The notes beneath the pieces were generated by a model. The model had not been told where the DNA came from, searched no databases, and saw nothing but the letters and a program-made list of their open reading frames with translations. From positions 1 to 10,401 of the forward strand of contig JAKOGH010001158.1 of NCBI GenBank assembly GCA_024811115.1: a stretch of 10,401 nt of DNA. The letters are read 5' to 3'. Shown piece after piece: positions 1 to 7,021 of the stretch. The first letter of the stretch is position 1; each line of letters starts with the position of its first letter. This DNA is from Terana coerulea (lineage: Eukaryota > Basidiomycota > Agaricomycetes > Polyporales > Phanerochaetaceae). A program made the translations under genes and the position numbers.

Positions 1-1092
1 TTCATCCAGGAGTATGTTGTTGCCCGGTGGCGTCGCACCTCAGAGGTTTGTGATGCATTAGTCAGCAAGTGGGCAAGCAACAATCGCGAATATGTACCTG
101 GTCCCATGTAATGCCCGCCCAGCCCCGCCAACGTAATCATATGCGCGCAATCATGAGAACATCCAAGTCTCGATAATGAAGGATGTTACGAGGCGAATCA
201 CTAACTGAAACGAGCGAGAGGAAATGGCGTACGCATACAGTACGCAGACGCGGCAGGCTGGGCTGGGCTGCGATGTCCAACGTTGTATGATGGGAACAAG
301 GCCAGTGACTAGTCATGCATGGCCGTCAACCAGTGGGTGCCAGTAAGAGACAAGGGTGACTCACCAAGGTAGACCCTGGCCACTTGGAATGAAAATGATG
401 CTGCTAAGCACCGGGGGTCATGAGAGGATGGGGGTCGTGGACAGAGGCGATGAAGGATACGGTGCCGATGACGCGCCTTATAACCTCAACGATCCATACC
501 CAAATTGGGTGACGGCGCAAAGGCCCATGGGCCATATTCTCCCAACGTAGCCCTGGCCGCCGCGACTATGTCAAGAATATCTCTCTGCACGAATATGGAA
601 TGAATATGTACTTATTATGCAGCATATACAGGGATATCAACACTGACTATTTTGGGTCAACATGCAGTGGCTGTCGTACACTGAATCATGTCTTGGGCGC
701 GTCCAACACTTCTAGAGCCAACTTCACATATTTGCTCGCACATTTTCTCTTGGCTACGGCTAAATGGAAGCAGTCTACCATCTATCATTACGTGGATGGC
801 AGAAATGCTGGAATATTTTGCACGCAAGACTGAAGCAAGAAGAGACGAAAGCCGCACGGAGAAGGGCGCTAATCATATGGTGGCGGATGTCCGAATCGAC
901 GCGCGGGCCTCCGGCCCTGGATCCACCTCTGCTTTATACCACCACAGCATCCACCGCTGACGCGGAAAGCAAACGCGATACGAACCACGACTCAAGTGTA
1001 AGTTAACGTCGCCTGTTCATTCTCGATTCTCATCCAATGCCTGCTTGAGTTAGGCTCTCGCACAGACAGTTGGTTCTGAAGAGTCTACAGCA
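1..1092. other. gene-free flank upstream of the F-box gene
   Basis: No reading frame here shows recognisable domains, and I see no intron-exon pattern joining the short open frames on either strand. The frames at 356-550 and 688-960 have the low-complexity, stop-limited look of chance ORFs. The sequence just before 1093 ends in a CTACAG tract that could be the acceptor of an intron in the 5' UTR of the F-box gene, but no donor is obvious. No tRNA, rRNA or repeat was recognised. Confidence 0.5.
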
Positions 1093-2526
1093 ATGGCAGC
1101 AGCTCGGTTGCCGGTGGAAATCATGGACAGATTTTTGTCGTATCTCGATTATATATCGGAAGCCTATGAAATCAACGAAGACGATGCCGTGAACGAAAAG
1201 CTGTCCAGACGAGACCTCAAGGCTTGTTCTCTCATATCTGCGATGTGGACTGACATCGCACGCCGCCGACTCTTCCGTGTCGTGTGGACGAGCTTCCAGA
1301 GCGTCCGTCCGACATCCCCGATCACCTGTACAGTCATCCTCGACTCGAAGCCTTCTTGGTACTTTGGCAGCAAATCCATTGATTGCCAATAGTATATGTC
1401 ATCTACGGCTGCGTATACTATCCTGGGCGGCGTCGGCACTGCCCCATTCCGAGGTCTACGATGTCGACCGACATGTACTTGCAAACGTGCTGGAAAGTCT
1501 CCCACGGCTTAGCACACTCAGTCTGGCGAACATCGCAGTTACCCATAGCAGCGTGGATTCATCCAATAACCTAGTATCGCGAAAGATTACACCTATCCGA
1601 CTCCATTCGCTAAACCTCATCAACGGACTTCACGGCTCCTAATCAATCATTTGGCTCATTGCACCAGACTCTAGGTCTTATCGGCGATGTCGGTACGCTG
1701 TACATGAGCAACTACGCCGTGTGTGCCGATGAGCCCACAGCAGACTTCACGGCGCTACCCTTCCGCGTAAAGTCTCTCATCACCGCCAACGTCCACACGG
1801 AGCCCCTCACGCCAATTCTTTCCACTACGCTATCCAAGTGTGTGACCCAACCATTAACAAAGCTTGTGCTTGGGAAGGTCCCGGAGAGACTTCTCGCCAG
1901 CTTACAGGCCGCTCTTGTGGCCTCAGCAGCTACTCTTGTCTGCTTTCATATTGGTCTGGACTACCGGCAACGGGAGACTGTACCAGGTAACGCCACTCCC
2001 TTCATGCATGCTGTCAGCGTGCTAAATATGAGCCCTACATGGTACAGATTTCGGCAACACGATTGACCTCGGCGTCTGCCACGCTCTGCAGAGCCTTGGC
2101 TGCACAATCAAGTTGATAGATATCGGGCTCGGCTCTTTCTGGACAGGGCTCAGGTATTTTATACCGCTGATAAAACCGCAGGATATACATCCTCATTCGA
2201 CGCTCCGGCGTGTATCGGTGCACCTCCACATAAATGACACATTCGACCATAGGAAGTTGCTTTACAATGCCGACCTTCGACAGGAACTGGAAACCAGGCT
2301 TTCACTTTTCTCTAAACTTCGAGAATTTCTGGTAGTGTTTCTAGATCCCGATACGTGGGTGCCCCACATCGTCGTTCTCTCCGTTCTCTCTGAAGTCCAC
2401 ACCGCCTTTCCCCTCTTAGACGAGCAGGGGCTTGTGCGTGTTGTCGATCATTCCCAGATGGAGAGTGGTGCCTCTATTCATCATCTTTATATGGACAAAA
2501 ATGAACCCTGCGACAACAATGCGTGA
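1093..2526 (+). CDS. F-box protein with leucine-rich C-terminal region (frameshifted)
   Basis: F-box proteins are the substrate-recognition subunits of SCF (Skp1-Cullin-F-box) ubiquitin ligases. The N-terminus from ATG 1093 has an F-box-like pattern: LPVEIMDRFLSYL near residues 5-17, then RRDLKACSLISAMWTDIARR, matching the basidiomycete LP.E...I...L.....L..CSLVC..W...AR. arrangement. The rest has LRLRIL, LPRLSTLSLANI and LHSLNLING, suggesting degenerate leucine-rich repeats. One intron is supported at 1987-2047 (61 nt, GTAACG..CAG), because the joined frame runs on as DFGNTIDLGVCHALQSLGC to the TGA at 2524-2526. The 5' half needs three frame changes: near 1319 (entering DHLYSHPRLEAFL), near 1357 (entering GTLAANPLIANSICHL) and near 1640 (entering NQSFGSLHQTLGLIGD). 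Reassembled length would be about 455 residues. No substitution-type stop was seen, so this could be a live gene with sequence errors or a young pseudogene. The F-box call is moderately sure; the target is unknown. Confidence 0.65.
1987..2047 (+). other. intron of the F-box gene
   Basis: A 61-nt GT..AG intron with donor GTAACG and acceptor TACAG. A GCTAAAT motif near 2018 could be the branch site. Removing it joins codon halves G|AT and links two long open frames in phase, which supports both the intron and the gene model. Confidence 0.75.
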
Positions 2527-2807
2527 GACTATGATTCTCTACCTACCAGTCATACTACTACTTGCCCTATTGAATGTGGTCCATTTCCGATGATGTCTTT
2601 CCTATCTATTGCTGCTAAGCTGATATACCTCTTACATTTACCCATATGGCACGAAAGTAAGTATTGTACTTACCTTGAGCCCCCACCCAGTGATCCCCGG
2701 TCTGAGTCGCCAGCTATATGTATGTTTGCTTAGCTCTGCTTGATACTCGTCCCCAGACCCCTCTCCGGGCTCTCCCGTCATTTGTGGCCTGTTTCGTCTT
2801 TCATTCT

Positions 2808-3457
2808 ACCCGATTTAGCCCTCGCAGCCTCTGTCGTTATCCGACACGTTCCGAGCCAATCCTCCCGCTTTACTCGTCCCTCGCAGCCTCGGGCGGTGTC
2901 TGACCGATCAAGCCGCCCGTTCCCGGGCCAATCCCATTTATTGTATTTACGCACTTCGCTAGTTTCTGTTGCGTATATATCCCGGGTTTACTAGCATTGA
3001 CCAGCCTCGCAGCGGACTAGTACTGGTACTCGCCCAACGCCATCCTCCTCTCAACATTCAACGCCACCCACCAAACGCCACCCTAGGCTGCTCCCTGGAG
3101 CGAAGCGAAGACGCCCCTTTCTCCCTTTCTGTCTGACCCGTCTTAACCCTCGGAGCTTCTGGCGATGTCTGGCGTTCCGTGGCCTGCCGCTTCTGCCAGT
3201 TTTAGGCAAGTATTTATGCGTCTCCCTGCTCTCTGGTGCATATATATACGACTTGGCCCCTCCAGTGTGTACTGGCAAGCAGCGCTGTATATTCTATTTA
3301 ATTTAATTACATTGCAACCGTAATACTGTACTAAGCTGGTTGTAGCTGTAGCTGTAGCCGTAGCTTCACCGCCGGCACCTTTGTATCAGACAGCCTTGCC
3401 CAACGCCACCCTAACCCCACAGGCTAGGAGCCTCCCCAGAGCGAAGCGAAGGCGCCT
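2808..3457. repeat. diverged tandem duplication of an X-Y repeat module
   Basis: Two types of block alternate. X blocks contain ACYCG..CCCTCGCAGCCTC.GGCG.TGTCTG followed about 70 bp later by GTATTTAYGC and then GYRTATATAT. They lie at about 2872-2985 and 3136-3254, a spacing near 265 bp, with a shorter partial unit at 2808-2863 that shares the GAGCCAATCC tail with the first. Y blocks contain AACGCCACCCTA..GGCT..CTCCC..GAGCGAAGCGAAG.CGCC, at about 3073-3117 and 3401-3457; the exact core GAGCGAAGCGAAG is at 3098-3110 and 3439-3451. The order X-Y-X-Y implies duplication of a unit of roughly 265 bp, with about 75 bp of later insertion before the second Y block. Function is unknown; a dispersed non-coding repeat or LTR remnant is possible. 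Confidence 0.6.
3341..3364. repeat. TGTAGC hexanucleotide microsatellite
   Basis: Four tandem hexamers: three TGTAGC units and a fourth with one change (CGTAGC). It lies in the extra sequence separating the second X block from the second Y block, so it may account for part of the spacing difference between the two modules. Confidence 0.85.
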
Positions 3458-3925
3458 CTTGTATTACATTGTCCATATAGTCTTAGTGTGCACAATTACT
3501 TGATGCTACATATTCTGATACTACAGCAGACGGAATGCGCTGCAATACTTGAGCACTTGCGGTGACAGTTAGCGTACTCTGATTGGTTGAACGATGCGAG
3601 GTTTTGAGGTCCCACTTCCGTTTGGGGACCCCGAGAAGAAGAAGGGCCCTCCGCGACAAGTCGATGTTCCTGCAGTATGCACCGAACATCAATTAACCAG
3701 GCCTCAGGCTACAGTAACGTTATGCCATCGACTATTCTCAATCTACCGTCGTTATCACCGCCTAGACAGCAGTCATTGCCAAAATGATTCTCAGAAACGA
3801 CTACATGGATTCGCGCGCGCTGCCAAGACCAATGCAGGCCCCCTAACTTCCCTTTCTACACTTTCTACCCTCCGCAACAGTCTGGACGACGCTGAAGGAG
3901 AGTTAAGAAGCGAGCTGCAGGCGAA

Positions 3926-5901
3926 ATGGCGTCAGAAGAGAGCCCGCTGATGGGGAGCAAGTTGATGAGGGTGTGAGGGAGCATCGGCGAGGACGTGTAT
4001 GAGAGGTTTATACCCGCGCAGAAGAGGACCATAACGGCTCTCATATCCCTGGCGGGATTGCTCCCATGTACGTTACTCCTTTAGTCTGATCTGTGCGCTG
4101 TGCTAACGCTCGATGCGCATACAGTATTTGTGTCGGGGACGTTTATCCCATCCATTCCGAACATTGCCAAAGATCTGAGGACGACTGGTGCGGTAGTGAG
4201 GTGAGTCTACTGTATTCGTGAAAGTCAAGCATTCATGACCAACTGAGGATGTCTTCAGCTTAGCCGTGAGCCTGTCAGTATTCGCCAACGCTCTCGGAAG
4301 TCTCCTTTGGGCAACATATTCAAGTTATTGTGCGTGTCTCATCTTCAAGCGTCAGTTGGTCTTTTTGCTAACTTGTCGTCCTCGGCTTTAGACGGACGCA
4401 ATCCTATATATCTAGCCTCCATTGCATTTGAAGCTGTTGGATCACTAGGCGTTGCTACTTCTCGAACTCTCGGAGCCCTTCTCGCATGGCGGGTGTTGCA
4501 AGCATTCGGTGCTTCGAGTGGTCTCAGTCGGTGTCGGTGTGATAGGCGACATCTACAAGCTCGAAGAGCGGGGTGCAGCCTCTGGGATATTCTTCGCCGT
4601 ACGTCGCGGCTTTTCTTACCCGCACTTTTCACTCTCATCCCGCTCCTGCAATCCCTGCAGGCTGTTCTCCTTGGCGCCGCCCTCACCATTTGTCGGCGGT
4701 ACAGCGTCGTACTGCTACTAGTGGCGAGGGAGTTCAGTACGGCTTGTGCGGTTTCGCCATCTTCTGCTGGATCCTCACGATTCTACGACAGCCTGAGACT
4801 AGCCAACCGGGCGCGAGGGGCATCAACAAAGCACGCGCCAACGGCGATAAGGTTGGCTGGGTCTGGCTGAATCCGTTGAAGAGTCTTGGTTTGCTATGGA
4901 GCCCGAATGTTCTATTTCTGGTAAGTGAGCATTGCATGATGCGTCTCGTGGCTTTACTGAGCATAGCTGTCCAGGCTATGGAAGGAGCTTTCGTGCTGTT
5001 AACTGATTATAGTGAGCTCGTGTTATTATATCACCAGTCGTCCTACGCATTCTGATATGTATAAGCCCTGACTGTCCCCATCGCCTTCACGATCGGCAAG
5101 AGTGTAATATCACCAACGAGGCTTTGCTTGGAGCGCTCTGCATACCGCTCGGGCTCGGAAACTGCGGTGCGCTCACAAGAGCTGTTGCCTATGGAGGAGT
5201 TACTGATGCTCCTGGGGATAGTTGGCGCACCACTTGCGGGTGCCCTCTCCGACAGGCTCGTTGTCAAGTGGCGGAAGCGGCGTGCCAGCAAGTGGGTCCC
5301 TGAGGACCGCCTCCGCTACTCTGCCCGGAGCGTTCGCGATGGTCCCCTGCTCGATCTTGTTCTCGGGACTTGCTACGCAGTACGTCAACGGACGACTAGG
5401 CCTCACTTTCAGCCTTATCCTATTGTTCATGAACGGCTTGGGTGTGATGGTGCTAATTTTGTCGTACTCACCTGTCCTAATCGACGCGTGTGGCAGGTCG
5501 ACTTCGTGCTGAGTCCAGCAGCAGCCTACCACGTTGACATCCTCCATCCGACCGGCCGGGCGAGGTTACTGCCGCTGGCATGTACGTCCACTTAGCGCTG
5601 TCATGTGGAGCCATTCTCAAAGTTTGCTGTTACAGGTGCTTCCGGGTGCTTTTGTTGCGATCTCCGTCGCGTTTATCCTACCATCCATCAACACATATGA
5701 CGTTTCATTTACCAATGCTGTTATTGCCGTTGTCTCGATGATAGGTGCCGTGTAAGCACATTACTTCATAGTAGTACAGCTGGAACCCTGACCACAGTTC
5801 ATGTTTGCACAGGCTCATCTGGAGTCTGAGCCGATAAGTATGGCAATGATAGGTTCCGCGCGTGGGCTGATGTTGGCTTTACCACTCTGAGGGACAATTA
5901 G
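3926..5901 (+). pseudogene. MFS transporter pseudogene, DHA1 (drug:H+ antiporter) type
   Basis: The intact protein would be a 12-helix plasma- or vacuolar-membrane secondary transporter. Motifs in order: a cytosolic N-terminus leading to YERFIPAQKRT and helix 1 (LISLAGLLP/LFVSGTFIPSIPNIAKDL); YGRNPIYL, the loop 2-3 motif A end; RVLQAFGASSG (motif B); GVGVIGDIYKLEERGAASG, typical of fungal DHA1 carriers; FVGGTASY; GVQYGLCGFAIFCWILTI; QPETSQPGARG; NITNEALLGALCIPLGLGN; GAPLAGALSDR, the loop 8-9 copy of motif A; VDFVLSPAAAYHVDILH; ILPSINTY; and a tail RAWADVGFTTLRDN. Ten introns of 53-62 nt fit: 4068-4124, 4201-4258, 4330-4391, 4599-4660, 4921-4974, 5012-5065, 5167-5221, 5444-5496, 5582-5635, 5752-5812. 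Disruptions: TGA at codon 17 (3974-3976), TAG at 4719-4721, and frameshifts near 4520, 4680, 4731, 5101, 5317, 5555, 5655 and 5835 (four extra bases, TAAG). The final TAG borrows its G from the adjoining MITE. Start ATG 3926 was chosen because it is in frame with the first exon. Substrate is not predictable. Confidence 0.85.
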
Positions 5902-6089
5902 GGGTTCAGAGTGGACGAAAAGTCAATTCTGAGGTCGATTCCAAAGTCGATTCGAATGAGAACCGACTTCCCAGAATAGGGCGCTTCCGCGTCCTGGAAA
6001 GTCGATTCTGGCCAGAATCGACAAGTTGTCGAACCGACTCCGGAGTCGGTTCGCACCTCGATTCTCTAAGGTCAATTTGAGCTGTCCCC
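5901..6089. repeat. palindrome-rich left block of the MITE
   Basis: This 189-bp block opens with GGGG after TA and closes with CCCC before TA (6090-6091), so it could itself be a small unit flanked by TA. It holds a perfect 22-bp palindrome at 6001-6022 centred on TGGCCA, with GTCGATTC arms, and a perfect 24-bp palindrome at 6030-6053 centred on TCCGGA, with CGAACCGA arms. GTCGATTC or its complement recurs several times at 5934-6065. Strong single-strand folding of this block is expected. Confidence 0.7.
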
Positions 6090-6395
6090 TACCTGTTCTG
6101 CTCCCTCCCGCCCTAAATAAATTCATAGGACTGTCGTGTCAATTTATTAATACACTCTAGGACCGACTGTTGCCACAAGAAGTGAAAGATGCACCATTCT
6201 CCCCATACTGAGTGAGCTGGCATGCGATTCTCAGCTTTCTATGGGCCAAAATATAAATTTCTGCCTAGCTTCGAATATTCACAGCTCTGGCTACATTTTC
6301 TCTCACAATGTTTTTGTAATGTGTACTAGGTGATGTGGTAGGGCAAGGTCACGATGTGTAGGTATGAATCGCTGAAGAATCGACTTTTTAGGAAG

Positions 6396-6505
6396 GGGGT
6401 TCAGAGTTGAAATTGATTCTGATGTCAATTCAAGTAACTTTTGCTAATGAGAATCGACTTCAGAATCGACCTCAGAATCGATGTTTTCGTCCAACTCTGA
6501 ACTCC
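6396..6505. mobile_element. nested 110-bp inverted-repeat unit
   Basis: GGGGTTCAGAGTT at 6396-6408 is matched in inverted orientation by AACTCTGAACTCC at 6493-6505 (12 of 13 positions). The unit shares its right terminus with the larger 605-bp element, and its left terminus is a second copy of the same end sequence in direct orientation. GAATCGAC-type repeats fill its right half (6451-6480). It may be a minimal copy of the same family inserted next to, or recombined with, the larger one. Confidence 0.6.
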
Positions 6506-7021
6506 TCTATTAGTAGACCTGCTTCTTGTTAAATTTGCTTATAGCTGTATATTATGCTCTTTCGGAACCTTGTATCCTCGAACTTAGGCATCTGTGCTGT
6601 TGGTAGAGGATTTTTCAGTATCGTGATTGGAGGTATCTCTAGGCCCTAGTGTCAGTTAATATTCCTCAACATTTTTCAACAGATAAAGCTGACCATGGGT
6701 TCATGCTATTTTACGATACTTCGTAAAGCCTAGTGGCTTGGGACGACTCACAAACAATTACATAAGCACAGGAAGTGTGGCGCACGCCGAGCTTGATCTC
6801 AGATCTTAACTCCGGTCTCCGAGATCCGGATCGGCGGTGTGACGTCCCCCGCCTTTGCCGCCGCCCCTTTCCTCACTGGTCTCAGCATCGCAACTGTGAG
6901 TACCGCCCTCTCCGCAGCCGCAGCGTCCATTTCAACGGCAGTGTGCTACAAGTAGCCGCTGTGTCGTTTGTCTTGGATTACATGGTGACTTCCCATGCCA
7001 TCCAGAAGAAACCCGCTGCAG
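6506..7021. other. spacer between the MITE and the C2 gene
   Basis: AT-rich from 6506 to about 6770 with no coding signal. From about 6787 to 6949 there is an exon-like hydrophobic fragment described separately. The remainder (6950-7021) leads into the C2 start and probably contains its core promoter and 5' UTR, but I cannot point to a clear TATA element. Confidence 0.4.
6798..6952 (+). pseudogene. orphan hydrophobic exon fragment, possibly DUF6534-like
   Basis: After a possible acceptor (CTCAG, ending near 6802) one frame stays open to the TAG at 6950-6952 and reads IRIGGVTSPAFAAAP followed by FLTGLSIATVSTALSAAAAS and ISTAVCYK. The small-residue-rich amphipathic helix followed by T-x-V/L-CY resembles the start of the DUF6534 region found in basidiomycete multi-pass membrane proteins. 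No matching helices occur upstream in the AT-rich DNA, and the diagnostic downstream motif was not found before the C2 gene, so any such gene is a fragment. It may instead be a chance open frame in the C2 promoter. Confidence 0.25.

Larger units (their letters stand above)
2527..3925. other. gene-free, repeat-bearing intergenic region
   Basis: No gene was recognised in this 1.4-kb stretch. From about 2690 to 3470 the plus strand is rich in C and T and holds the duplicated X-Y modules described separately. A small inverted repeat, GTAAGTA (2657-2663) facing TACTTAC (2667-2673), lies just after the F-box gene. The open frame at 3594-3950 (118 codons) has no recognisable domain and overlaps the MFS start in another frame, so I treat it as the transporter's upstream region. 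Confidence 0.5.
5901..6505. mobile_element. MITE-like non-autonomous DNA transposon with ~55-bp inverted termini
   Basis: The left end (5901-5953) begins GGGGTTCAGAGTGGACG and the right end, read on the minus strand from 6505 down to about 6451, begins GGAGTTCAGAGTTGGACG. Over about 55 bp the two differ at only around seven positions, sharing AATTCTGAGGTCGATTC-like sequence. The interior has no transposase or long open frame. The left end abuts TA (5899-5900), and TA lies two bases beyond the right end (6508-6509), so a TA target duplication of Tc1/mariner type is possible but not clean. The element begins at the end of the MFS gene. Between the terminal blocks is about 300 bp of AT-richer, structurally plain DNA (6090-6390), with an AATAAATT/AATTTATT pair (6114-6121 and 6141-6148). 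Confidence 0.75.

Noticed and set aside
688..960. 90-codon plus-strand open frame upstream of the F-box gene
   Set aside because: No domain and no splice-compatible continuation into 1093; overlapping frames of similar length on both strands indicate chance.
3594..3950. 118-codon plus-strand open frame just upstream of and overlapping the MFS start
   Set aside because: No recognisable domain, low-complexity tail, and it overlaps the better supported ATG 3926 in a different frame; most likely a chance ORF in the 5' region.
4345..4689. 114-codon minus-strand open frame across the MFS gene
   Set aside because: Antisense to conserved transporter motifs and crossing its introns; Arg-rich shadow frame.
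5444..5496. Open reading through VMVLILSYSPVLIDACGRS in the MFS gene
   Set aside because: Although open and hydrophobic, treating this as a 53-nt GT..CAG intron joins NGLG directly to VDFVLSPAAAY, the expected transporter sequence.
5923..6126. 67-codon minus-strand open frame inside the MITE
   Set aside because: Composed of translated GTCGATTC repeats and palindromes; no protein-like pattern or transposase motif.
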